From the NCBI RefSeq assembly GCF_001610895.1, contig NZ_CP011273.1:1054001-1118000 (forward strand): a stretch of 64,000 nt of DNA. The letters run 5' to 3'. Shown here in pieces: positions 36,174 through 44,193 of the stretch. The stretch comes from Planctomyces sp. SH-PL62. GTDB lineage: Bacteria; Planctomycetota; Planctomycetia; Isosphaerales; Isosphaeraceae. The notes below the pieces were generated by a model. It saw only the letters and a list, made by a program, of their open reading frames with translations. It was not told where the DNA came from and searched no databases. The translations under genes and the position numbers were made by a program. Position 1 is the stretch's first letter. Each line of letters opens with the position of its first letter.

Positions 36174-39165
36174 GCGTCTCGACGAGTCGACCGAATTCCT
36201 TTCTCACGATCCGAACGTCGCCGCCGATCCCGACGACCCCCGGCTCGGGCGGGCGCTGGAGGAGTACGAGGCAGCCTGCGCGCGCGGAGAGCGCCCCGTT
36301 CGATCGGCCTTCCTCCGCGCGCACGAGGAGATCGCGGGCGATCTGGCGGATTGCCTGGAAGGGCTCGACCGCCTCAAGGGGGCCGGCGTCTGGTTCCAGG
36401 GCGGCGTCCCCATGCCTCCCGAACGGCTGGGCGACTACCGGATCATCCGGGAGCTGGGCCGGGGCGGCATGGGGATCGTCTATGAGGCGGAACAGGCTTC
36501 GTTGGGTCGTCGCGTCGCGCTCAAGCTGCTGCCGTCCACGTCGGCGATGGATCCCCGGCAGGTCCAGCGGTTCCAGGTCGAGGTTCAGGCGGCGGCCCAC
36601 CTCAGGCACCCGAACATCGTCCCGATCTACGCCGTGGGATGCGACGCGGGCGTCCATTACTACAGCATGCAATACGTCTCGGGGCGGCCCCTCTCCGCGC
36701 TGATCGACGAGCTTCGGCGCGAGCGCGAGGCCCGGCCGGGCTCGCTCCCCTCCTGGGAACCCTCGTCGCGCGAGGGCGGAGGAGCAGGGGCGGGGGAAGG
36801 GGAGGGCCGGACGTCGCGGCATGGGACGCCCTTCTTCCGAGGGGTCGCCCGCCTCGGGCTCCAGGCGGCCGACGCGCTGGCGCATGCCCACTCGCTGGGC
36901 GTGGTCCATCGCGACGTCAAGCCGGGCAATCTCCTGATCGACGAGGAGGGGGACCTGTGGGTGGCCGACTTCGGCCTGGCCCGCCTGCATGGTGCGTCCG
37001 GGCTGACGGCGACCGGCGACCTGATCGGCACGCTTCGCTACATGAGCCCCGACCAGGTCCTCGCGGGACGCGGCGTGGTCGATCATCGCACCGACCTCTA
37101 CTCGCTGGGCGTCACCCTCTATGAATTGCTGGCCCTGGAGGCGGCATTCCCCGGCGGCGACGTGGCGAGCCTTGTGCAGCGGATCACCGACGAGGAGCCC
37201 ACGCCCCCCTCGCGATACACCCCCCAGCTCCCTCGCGACCTGGAGACGATCGTCCTGAAGGCGATGGCCAAGGACCCCGGCGGCCGGTACGCCTCGGCCC
37301 GCGAGATGGCCGAGGATCTGCGCCGGTTCCTCGACGACAAGGCCATCCTCGCCCGACGCCCGACCCTGGCCGAGCGTGCCGTCCGCTGGACTCGCCGACA
37401 CCGCCCGATCGCCGCGGCCCTGGCGGCGGTCCTCGTGTTGGCGACGGTCTGTCTGGCGATCAGCACGCTGGTGGTCTGGAACGCCAACTCGCGCATCCAG
37501 GGCGAATCCGACGCCCGCCGCCTCCAGCTCGATCGGGCCGAGGTGAACCTGGAGGTGGCCCACCGGGCTTTGGAGCTTTATCTGGACTCGGCCGAGTCGT
37601 GGTTCCCACGCGGTCAGGGCGACGACCGGGAGGACGTCGATCTCCTCCGCACCGCCTTGGAGTTCTACGAGCGGATCGCCTCGCGAAACGACCCGAACCG
37701 ACGAACGATCCAGCGGACCTTCACCGCCTACAGCCGAATCGGCGACATCCGCCTGACCCTCGGCCGGATTTACGAGGCGGAAGACGCCTATCGCCGGGCG
37801 ATGCACGTCATGCTCGGGGTCCTGGAGGGCGGCCCGGACGACCACCAGGCCGCCGCCCAGCTCGCCGCCGTCCTGCGGAAGTATGCCGAACTGCTGCGTC
37901 GGCAGGCCGTCTACGGACCCGGCGAGTGGGCCGTCGACCAGTCCATCAGCCTCTTTCGCAAGATCGTCGAATCCGCCCCCGAGGATCACGGCCGCCGTTT
38001 CTCGCTGGCCCAGGCGCTGATCCTGAGGGCGAACATCGAGGGAGAGACCGGCCGCGTGGCGAAGGCCCTCGCCGACTCGAACGAGGCCCTGGAACTCCTC
38101 GTTTCGCTGGGAACCCCGGCGGAGAAGGCGTACCCCCCGGCGATCGACCTCAGGAACGAGCTGGCCTCAGCCTACACCGGGCTCGGGGCCTGGCTCCAAC
38201 TCGGCCGTCGTCGGGCCGAGGCCGAGCAGGCATATCGCAAGGGGCTGGAACAGGTGGAGGAGTTCGGATCGGCACCGTCGTCCCAGCCGGCGGCCCGCGA
38301 ATCGCTGGCGCGCTGCCACGCCCGGCTGGGAGAGCTGCAACTGGAATCCCGAAGGCACGAGGAGGCCGTCGCATCCCTGGAGCAGGCGGTCGCCGTGCTC
38401 CAACGCCTGGCGGCCGACTTCCCCCGAGTCCCCCGCTACAAGCGAGATCTGGCCCGGCTCCACGAACTGCTGAGCCGCCTCTTCTGGGAGACCGACCGGC
38501 CCGAGGACTCCGAGGCCGCCCTCAAGACGGCCTATCAGCTCGACCCCAAGCGCGAGGCGTTCGAGCAGATCCGGCTGAACAACATCGCCTGGTATCTCGT
38601 GACCACGCCCGATCTCTCGTCTCGAAATCCCTCCCGGGCCGTCGAACTCGCCGAACTGGTCGTCGCCAACGTCCCCGACGCCTGGGCCTGCTGGAACACG
38701 CTGGGGGTCGCCCGCTACCGCAATGGCGATTGGGACGGCGCCCGCGCCGCGTTTGAACGCTCGCTCGAACTCAACGCCGACGACAGGGCCTTCGACGGTT
38801 TCGGCCTCGCGATGGCGCTCTGGCGGCTCGGCCGGAAGGACGAGGCCCGGCAATGGTATCTTCGCTCGGAGGATTACCGACTTCGGGAACGTCCCAACGA
38901 TCTGGAATTGCTGCGCTTCCTCGCTGAAGCCCGCGCGCTCATGGGCGAGGCTCCCCGAGACCCGATCGACTCGCCCGGGAACTCCCCGCTCACCATCGCC
39001 GAAGCCCTCGCCAGCCCCTGGTTCGGCCTCCCCGCCCGCAGGGTCGAAATCCCGGCTTCAAGCCGAGAGAAAGAAGGCCGCCCCGGGTCACCACGGGACG
39101 GCCTTCCCAGAAATGGTCCGGCCGCCGCGATTCCGCTCAGTCCTGGCGGACGTCGATCTTCCTGA
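36163..39165 (+). CDS. Transmembrane Ser/Thr protein kinase with TPR region
   Basis: A 1000-aa Hanks-type kinase. The kinase domain covers about 91-395: GRGGMGIVYE loop, Lys121, HRDVKPGN at 249-256, DFG at 269-271, and SPD at 295-297 in place of APE. A Gly/Ser-rich insertion of about 40 residues (186-225) sits between the lobes. One transmembrane helix lies at about 414-438, and a helical TPR-like extracytoplasmic region follows to about 920. It overlaps the upstream ECF sigma gene by 11 bp, so it probably controls that factor. The last 40 residues read through the hsp20 terminator and 3' end on the opposite strand. Confidence 0.92.
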   Translation: MGIERLDESTEFLSHDPNVAADPDDPRLGRALEEYEAACARGERPVRSAFLRAHEEIAGDLADCLEGLDRLKGAGVWFQGGVPMPPERLGDYRIIRELGRGGMGIVYEAEQASLGRRVALKLLPSTSAMDPRQVQRFQVEVQAAAHLRHPNIVPIYAVGCDAGVHYYSMQYVSGRPLSALIDELRREREARPGSLPSWEPSSREGGGAGAGEGEGRTSRHGTPFFRGVARLGLQAADALAHAHSLGVVHRDVKPGNLLIDEEGDLWVADFGLARLHGASGLTATGDLIGTLRYMSPDQVLAGRGVVDHRTDLYSLGVTLYELLALEAAFPGGDVASLVQRITDEEPTPPSRYTPQLPRDLETIVLKAMAKDPGGRYASAREMAEDLRRFLDDKAILARRPTLAERAVRWTRRHRPIAAALAAVLVLATVCLAISTLVVWNANSRIQGESDARRLQLDRAEVNLEVAHRALELYLDSAESWFPRGQGDDREDVDLLRTALEFYERIASRNDPNRRTIQRTFTAYSRIGDIRLTLGRIYEAEDAYRRAMHVMLGVLEGGPDDHQAAAQLAAVLRKYAELLRRQAVYGPGEWAVDQSISLFRKIVESAPEDHGRRFSLAQALILRANIEGETGRVAKALADSNEALELLVSLGTPAEKAYPPAIDLRNELASAYTGLGAWLQLGRRRAEAEQAYRKGLEQVEEFGSAPSSQPAARESLARCHARLGELQLESRRHEEAVASLEQAVAVLQRLAADFPRVPRYKRDLARLHELLSRLFWETDRPEDSEAALKTAYQLDPKREAFEQIRLNNIAWYLVTTPDLSSRNPSRAVELAELVVANVPDAWACWNTLGVARYRNGDWDGARAAFERSLELNADDRAFDGFGLAMALWRLGRKDEARQWYLRSEDYRLRERPNDLELLRFLAEARALMGEAPRDPIDSPGNSPLTIAEALASPWFGLPARRVEIPASSREKEGRPGSPRDGLPRNGPAAAIPLSPGGRRSS
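39074..39105 (-). terminator. hsp20 terminator inside the kinase 3' end
   Basis: A 12-bp stem with one mismatch (aaggccgccccg/cgggacggcctt). On the minus strand it is followed by CTTTCTCTC, so it fits the minus-strand hsp20 gene, whose stop is 32 bp away. It lies within the C-terminal codons of the convergent kinase gene. Confidence 0.6.
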
Positions 39166-39592
39166 CCTGCGCCTCCGGTCGCTTTCGAAGGGTCAGCGAC
39201 AGGACGCCGTTCGCGAGCCGGGCGTCCACGGATTCGGCGTCGAGCGAATCCGGCAGGGTCAGCACCCGCTCGAACCGTCCGAAGGCCCGGCCGTTGTAAG
39301 CGTACCGACGCTCCTCCTCGATGCGTCGCTGCGCCCGGATCGTCAGAACCTTCTCATGGATGGAGACGTCCAGGTCTTCAAGAACGACGCCGGGCAAGTC
39401 CACCTCAATATGGAGGTGACCTTCGTCGGACCAGATTGACAGCGGAGGCGAGATCGCGTCCGGCCGCGCCGCCGACCCTCTCGTTTGCGCGCCTTCGCCG
39501 AAAATCTGGCCGAAAAGCGCATCCAGACGCGAATCCAGGCGGTTGAGACCATTGTCTACCAGAGGGGCTCGATTGGGCATCGTCGTCGACAT
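39137..39592 (-). CDS. hsp20: Small heat-shock protein Hsp20
   Basis: A 151-aa alpha-crystallin-type holdase chaperone. The alpha-crystallin domain begins near residue 50 (PPLSIWSDEGHLHIEVDLPGV) and contains the family signature near the end, LANGVLSLTLRKRPE. The N-terminal arm is polar. The ATG at 39592 has AGGAG nine bases upstream. The leader can fold so that this site is paired, suggesting heat-dependent translation. It converges on and overlaps the kinase gene by 29 bp. Confidence 0.93.
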   Translation of the reverse strand: MSTTMPNRAPLVDNGLNRLDSRLDALFGQIFGEGAQTRGSAARPDAISPPLSIWSDEGHLHIEVDLPGVVLEDLDVSIHEKVLTIRAQRRIEEERRYAYNGRAFGRFERVLTLPDSLDAESVDARLANGVLSLTLRKRPEAQVRKIDVRQD

Positions 39593-39670
39593 TGCTCAAA
39601 TCTCCTGGTTCAAGACTTCCGGGCTTAGGCCCGACGATCTTGGATTCGAGAACCACAACGTCCAGGATCC
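39593..39670 (-). promoter_or_regulatory. Candidate RNA thermometer in the hsp20 leader
   Basis: On the mRNA, the continuous segment TCTTGAACCAGGA (39615-39603), which includes the Shine-Dalgarno core AGGA, can pair with three short upstream segments: CAAGA (39642-39638), GGTT (39654-39651) and TCCT (39667-39664). These enclose a 5-bp CGGGC-CTAA-GCCCG hairpin (39633-39620). Short helices with bulges that sequester the ribosome-binding site are typical of ROSE-like thermometers of small heat-shock genes. The fold was found by eye only. Confidence 0.45.
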
Positions 39671-40250
39671 ACCGAACAAAAAACAAGGAGAGCACTCGCC
39701 ATGCCAAAATTGCCGTGGTTGTCTAAGTCGATTCATGGAAATAAGTTGAGTTTATAAATCGAGCGCCTTCGGCAAGAGTGGGATTCTTCGGTTGGCAGTT
39801 TTTGATCTTCGCCTTCGCCAATTTGGCAGTTGCCCGGCGAGAGCGTAAAGCCGGCTGCCTATTCGGGATTTCGAGTCACTAGCCAGCTAATCATGGCGTA
39901 GCGTTTAAGTGCATGGATTGCTGGCTTCGTGCGGCTCGCGGAAGAAGATCCTTCCCAGCGGCCACCTGGCACCTAATAATTTAAGAGAAGCGATGTAGCT
40001 CCGCGAGGAAAGCTCCGGTCCAGGCGGCCGGAGGTTGTGCAACGGCGAGAGGCGCGGCGTCGTCGGACGTCGGTGCTTCTCTGGGCGAGCCCTTCGCCCA
40101 TCAAGGCCCTTCCGGGGTCTCGAGATCGTTCGCGAGGAGCCCCGATGCGGGTGGCTTCAAGGACCCTCCGGGCGTCCCTGAACTCCGCTGCGCCTTGTGG
40201 GAAGTCCAGAGGAGCCGTCCGGTGAGATTCCGGACCTGAGGAGGTGTTTC
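39671..40250. other. Non-coding, AT-richer region upstream of hsp20 and a WD40 gene
   Basis: About 580 bp with no convincing gene, and clearly lower GC than its surroundings between 39690 and 39990. It contains a direct repeat ttggcagtt (39792-39800 and 39823-39831), several short inverted repeats and AT-rich patches that could be promoters in either direction. At 40238-40244 GAGGAGG provides the ribosome-binding site of the downstream gene. It probably holds both divergent promoters; a small RNA cannot be excluded. Confidence 0.4.
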
Positions 40251-41402
40251 GTGCAAGGCGAATGGGATGAGGACGTCGAGCGCAGGGATCTCGATGACGA
40301 GATGTCGCAGGGGCGGCGGGTCCGCTTGCCGTTCTTCACTTGGCGGCGGCTCGGCAGCGTCGCGATGATCCTGGCGATCGCTGCCGCGTTCGTGGACGAG
40401 GGCGACGCCAGGCCGAGGGAAACGGATGATCGGACGCTGGCGGGGCATCTCGGCCTGATCGAGACGCTTCGATTTTCACCCGACGGCAAGACGCTGCTGA
40501 CCGCGGGCTGGGATCGAACCGTGCGGATCTGGGACGTCGAGGCGGCGCCGACGGCGGGGTTCGGAGCGGAGTTGGCGTGCTTGACGGTGGACGCCGAGAT
40601 CTACGCGGCGTCGCTTTCCTCGGACGGCGGGATCGTCGCGGTGGCGGGACTCGACGGGGTGACGCTGTGGAACTGGCGGGAGGATTCGATTCCGCCCCGA
40701 ACCCTTGACGACGCGGGGCCGTGTCGAGCGCTGGCGTTCTCTCCAGACGACCGGACCCTGGCGGTGGGGGGCTTCGATCATCAGATCCGGATCGTCGATG
40801 TGGAGTCGGGACGGGTGAACTCGGTGCTGGCCGGACACGAGGACGTGGTGCGGAAGTTCGCCTTCACCCCGGACTGCCGGGGGTTGATCTCGCTGAGTTA
40901 TGACGGCCGACTCAAGTGCTGGGATCTTCCCGAAGGCCGCGAATCGACGCGGTTTCACGACCTGAACGACGTTTCTCGGCCCATCCTGACCTTCGCGCTG
41001 GCTCCGGCGGGCGACGTTCTGGCCCTCAGCCGATTCAACGAGCGGTTGCGACGGATCGAGATCTGGGATGCGAATCGCGGCCTCCGCAGTGGGTACACGG
41101 AGAGCGTCGACCGCGCCGTGCACGCCCTGGAATTCTCGAAGGACGGCGGGGTGCTCGCCTCGTCGGATTCCGACCACCGCATCCGATTCTGGAATTCGGT
41201 CACCGGCCGGGCCGCCGGGGCTCTGGAGGGGCGTCAGGGCTGGGTGCGGACGCTCGATTTCTCGGCCGACGGCCGCTGGATCGCCCTTTCGAGCGTGCCG
41301 GACCAGGTCCTCTTGAAGCCGATAGGCCTGCCGAACCTTTCGGCGAACTCGACCGCGGCTACGATCCGACACGAACCGTCGGGGACGCCCGGCGACGCCT
41401 GA
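40251..41402 (+). CDS. Membrane-anchored WD40-repeat protein (paralogue)
   Basis: A 383-aa protein with a charged N-terminus, one hydrophobic segment (LGSVAMILAIAAAFV, about residues 35-49) and a WD40 propeller. Repeats include RTLAGHLGLIETLRFSPDGK, TAGWDRTVRIWDV, SVLAGHEDVVRKFAF and SSDSDHRIRFWNSV. It is similar in architecture to the protein at 34187-35329. The start is GTG at 40251, with GAGGAGG six bases upstream, which is stronger than an in-frame GTG at 40197. A role in membrane signalling is inferred from the neighbourhood. Confidence 0.82.
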   Translation: MQGEWDEDVERRDLDDEMSQGRRVRLPFFTWRRLGSVAMILAIAAAFVDEGDARPRETDDRTLAGHLGLIETLRFSPDGKTLLTAGWDRTVRIWDVEAAPTAGFGAELACLTVDAEIYAASLSSDGGIVAVAGLDGVTLWNWREDSIPPRTLDDAGPCRALAFSPDDRTLAVGGFDHQIRIVDVESGRVNSVLAGHEDVVRKFAFTPDCRGLISLSYDGRLKCWDLPEGRESTRFHDLNDVSRPILTFALAPAGDVLALSRFNERLRRIEIWDANRGLRSGYTESVDRAVHALEFSKDGGVLASSDSDHRIRFWNSVTGRAAGALEGRQGWVRTLDFSADGRWIALSSVPDQVLLKPIGLPNLSANSTAATIRHEPSGTPGDA

Positions 41403-41412
41403 GACGCCTCGC

Positions 41413-41443
41413 CCGCCGCCCGCGACTGAAGCGCGGGCGGCGG
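41413..41443. terminator. Hairpin between convergent WD40 and NTPase genes
   Basis: A perfect 12-bp GC stem (ccgccgcccgcg/cgcgggcggcgg) with a seven-base loop, lying between two convergent stops. Without a T-run on either strand it is a possible bidirectional terminator. Confidence 0.5.
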
Positions 41444-41474
41444 TGGGTGTCTAGGGGAAGGGGAGGGCGGGGCG

Positions 41475-42968
41475 TCAGCCGTGCCCGTAGCCGCGATCGA
41501 AGGCGTCGAGATCGCGCATGTACGAGGCGTAGGTGGTGCGGAAGGTGTCGTAGTCCACGGTCCACCGGGGCTGGTCCTCGGTGTGGCGGTGGCAGTGCTC
41601 CTCGATCAGCCTGTGGAGGAACTTGAACAGGTGCCGGGGGGTTCGGAGGTTGCCGAGCGATTCCTTCAGGTAGTCGTCGCTGACCGTCTCGTCGATGAAC
41701 TCCCGCAACCGGACTCCGAGTCCGGCGGCTTCCGGTTCACCGTCGCCGTTCGGCGGGGTGGTCTGGCAGGCGCGGAGCCGGTCGCTGGCGAGGTCGTAGA
41801 GCGACGGGCCCGTCCAGCGCAACGGCTTGATCATGTTGAGCTTATCGGGCCTCGCCCGGTCGTAGAACTCCTTGTCTTCCTTCTCGAGATAGTACGCCAG
41901 CTCGATCGGAAGCAGCAGCTTCATGCCGATGCCCGGATGACGCAGGAACTTGTGGTCCAGGAGCGGCCAGATCAGCGCCCGCATCTTGCGCGGATCGCCC
42001 TCGATCTGCTGGGGTTCGTCGACCCGGTCGACCAGGACGACGACGCCGCCGAAGCCCAGCGTCTTGAGGACGCCCTGGAACTTCCGGAGAAGCTCGTAGC
42101 GCTCCTCGGCCCGGCCCCGCGACGCGGTCGGCATGGGTTGGCCCCCTAGCTCCGTGGGCCGGAACCAGAGGAGTTCCCAGCGCAGGGCGGAGGGGTCGCG
42201 GTCCAGGACCTTCAGCCCCTTGCGGATGTCCCGCGAGTACCACTCGGCGCGGGCGATTCGCCAGGCCCAGTAGAGCCATCCGGCGACCAGCGGCACCATC
42301 AGCCAGGGGAGCAGCGACCACGTCCGCAGGTTGGGGAACAGGAAGACCAGGGCGACGACCGCCAGGGTGGTGCCGAAGCCGATCTGGAGGTCGCGACGGC
42401 TCCACAGGGGGCGGAAGCCCGAGCGGCGGCGGAGCCGGCTCCAGCGGCGCTCGATCGGCTCGCCGGTCGAGGCGTCGTACAGGGCCGCCAGCAGCAGCAG
42501 GTCGCGACGCTGGTCCAGGCTGAGGACCGATAGGTCCACCTTCTCCGCGGTCAGCAGGTCGACGAGCTGGGTCACGCCCAGCGAGAGGATCGCGTCCATG
42601 TGGTCCTGAAGCTGCCAGCGCTTCAGGACCTGGTTCGTGTCGGCCGCTCGGATCGCGGAGCGGAAGTTGTCGAGGTAGGGATTGAAGTCGTCGTATGAGA
42701 TGACGAAGACCCGGTCGGACGGGTTCGCCTGGTTGAAGTTCTCGATCTCCGACGTCACCTGGAGCCGCAAGGCCGTCTTGCCGCTCCCCTTCTCGCCGAA
42801 GACGAGGGCCGTGGAAGGGTCGGCCGGGCTGCCGAAGAACTTGTTCCAGGCGGGGTGGTGGATGGTCGTCAAGCAGCGTCGCTTGAAGACGGTGTCGGTC
42901 TGGGCGTCCTCTTCGCTGAACGGGTTGCCCTTGATGCCGTGGTGCTGGAGAAACTGTTCCGTCTTCAT
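41475..42968 (-). CDS. P-loop NTPase with internal transmembrane hairpin (KAP-like)
   Basis: A 497-aa AAA/KAP-like ATPase. Walker A is GEKGSGKT at 58-65 and Walker B lies at about 309-316 (VVVLVDRVDE). Two hydrophobic helices at about 196-212 and 218-236 are inserted between them, as in KAP-type NTPases. The N-terminus (GIKGNPFSEEDAQTD) resembles ExeA-like ATPases. The C-terminal region is helical. ATG at 42968. It stands alone between a WD40 gene and modABC. The function is unknown; membrane-associated signalling or phage defence is possible. Confidence 0.75.
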   Translation of the reverse strand: MKTEQFLQHHGIKGNPFSEEDAQTDTVFKRRCLTTIHHPAWNKFFGSPADPSTALVFGEKGSGKTALRLQVTSEIENFNQANPSDRVFVISYDDFNPYLDNFRSAIRAADTNQVLKRWQLQDHMDAILSLGVTQLVDLLTAEKVDLSVLSLDQRRDLLLLAALYDASTGEPIERRWSRLRRRSGFRPLWSRRDLQIGFGTTLAVVALVFLFPNLRTWSLLPWLMVPLVAGWLYWAWRIARAEWYSRDIRKGLKVLDRDPSALRWELLWFRPTELGGQPMPTASRGRAEERYELLRKFQGVLKTLGFGGVVVLVDRVDEPQQIEGDPRKMRALIWPLLDHKFLRHPGIGMKLLLPIELAYYLEKEDKEFYDRARPDKLNMIKPLRWTGPSLYDLASDRLRACQTTPPNGDGEPEAAGLGVRLREFIDETVSDDYLKESLGNLRTPRHLFKFLHRLIEEHCHRHTEDQPRWTVDYDTFRTTYASYMRDLDAFDRGYGHG

Positions 42969-43344
42969 CCTTGGCGGGGCCTTTCCTCAAAGAAAAAGAC
43001 GGCCTGCGCGTCATCCCTCCGCCTCGGAAGGAGCACGCCGGTCGCGTCCATCGCGACCTCGGGAAACGCACGTTCGCCGTCGCTCGGCACGATTGTCCCC
43101 CGATCCCCGGCACCGGATCAAGTCGAGGCGACGGGACCCGGCCCGCGAACGCCCCTGGGAGGACGCTCGCGAACCTCGACGGGCGGGAGTTCGGGCCATC
43201 GCTCGGTCTTACCCGATTCGGCCCCGAGTCGCAATCTCAGCGGCCCTGCCGCGGGCCTCGTCCCCGGATTGACGCGACGTCGCCCCCCCTCGTACGATGC
43301 GCCGAAGGCACGGTCGGAATCGAGTCACGGAGCAGCCGGAGATC
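42969..43344. other. Divergent intergenic region before modA
   Basis: About 375 bp between the NTPase start and modA. No gene, clear promoter pair or riboswitch was recognised. It should contain the promoters of both genes. Confidence 0.4.
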
Positions 43345-44160
43345 ATGAGCCGCGGAACCCGTCTCGCTTCGCCTCGTAGTCTGGTCGATCGGACGAGGCT
43401 TCCCCTGGTTCTCTGCGTCGCGCTCGGCCTTCTGTGCGGGTGTGGGGGAGAGCCCGGCCGCGCTCCGGTCGTCGAGCCGCTGCGAATCGCTTCGGCGGCG
43501 GATCTCCAGCACGTCCTGCCGAAGCTGCTGGAGGCGTATGGGGACCGCGACGGCCCGGTCGCCCCGCCGACCTTCGGCGCGTCGGGCCAGCTCGCCGAGC
43601 AGATCCGCGGCGGGGCTCCTTTCGATGTCTTCCTCTCGGCCGACATGATCCTGCCGGGAGCCCTGGAAACCGAGGGCCTGGTCGTCGCCGGCTCGGTGAC
43701 TCCTTACGCCCGGGGATCGCTCATGCTCCTGGTCCATCCCGACGTCGCCGCCGAGGTCGCGTCGATTTCGGACCTGACGAAGCCGGCCGTTCGCAAGATC
43801 GCGATCGCCAATCCCCAGGTCGCCCCATACGGCAAGGCGGCGCGCGACGCCCTGGAGTCGGCCGGGCTCTGGACCACGCTCGAAGCCCGGATCGTGCCCG
43901 CCGGCTCGGTTTCCCAGGCGTTCCTGCACGTCGAGGAAGGGAACGCCGACGCGGCCCTGGTCAGCCGCTCGCTGGTCGCGGGCGCCGCTTCGCGGATCGT
44001 CGAGATCGACCCGGCGCTCTATCCCCCTCGGATTCAGGGGCTGGGGATCGTGTCGCGCTCGGGCAAGCTGGATCGGGCTCGCCGCTTCGTCGATTTCATC
44101 AAGGGGGTGGACGGGGGTCGCATCCTGGGCGACCATGGTTTCACCTCCCCCGGCGACTGA
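43345..44160 (+). CDS. modA: Molybdate-binding lipoprotein ModA
   Basis: Periplasmic solute-binding protein of the molybdate ABC importer, 271 aa. A lipobox (GLLCGC, about residues 28-33) indicates lipid anchoring. Family landmarks are LRIASAADLQHVLPKLL, FGASGQLAEQIRGGAPFDVFLSAD (residues about 76-99) and NPQVAPYGKAARDAL. The ATG at 43345 has GGAG close upstream. It is the first gene of a tight modABC operon, with 33 bp to modB. Tungstate binding cannot be excluded. Confidence 0.93.
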   Translation: MSRGTRLASPRSLVDRTRLPLVLCVALGLLCGCGGEPGRAPVVEPLRIASAADLQHVLPKLLEAYGDRDGPVAPPTFGASGQLAEQIRGGAPFDVFLSADMILPGALETEGLVVAGSVTPYARGSLMLLVHPDVAAEVASISDLTKPAVRKIAIANPQVAPYGKAARDALESAGLWTTLEARIVPAGSVSQAFLHVEEGNADAALVSRSLVAGAASRIVEIDPALYPPRIQGLGIVSRSGKLDRARRFVDFIKGVDGGRILGDHGFTSPGD

Positions 44161-44193
44161 CCGCACCGGCGTACCCCGAGAGAAGGCTCCCGC

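Noticed and set aside
39700-39790. CIRCE-type heat-shock operator upstream of hsp20
   Set aside because: Only single CACTC/GAGTG pieces occur; no TTAGCACTC-N9-GAGTGCTAA arrangement is present.
39965-39985. Possible sigma-54 promoter (tggcac)
   Set aside because: The -24 half is present but the -12 GC element is absent at the required spacing.
39985-40045. Stretch gaggaaagctccggtcc resembling the conserved GAGGAAAGUCCGG of RNase P RNA
   Set aside because: It has an inserted base, and the other conserved segments of RNase P RNA are missing in the following 250 bp.
42969-43344. Molybdenum-cofactor riboswitch before modA
   Set aside because: The expected long multi-stem leader was not recognised, and modA starts close to a simple ribosome-binding site.
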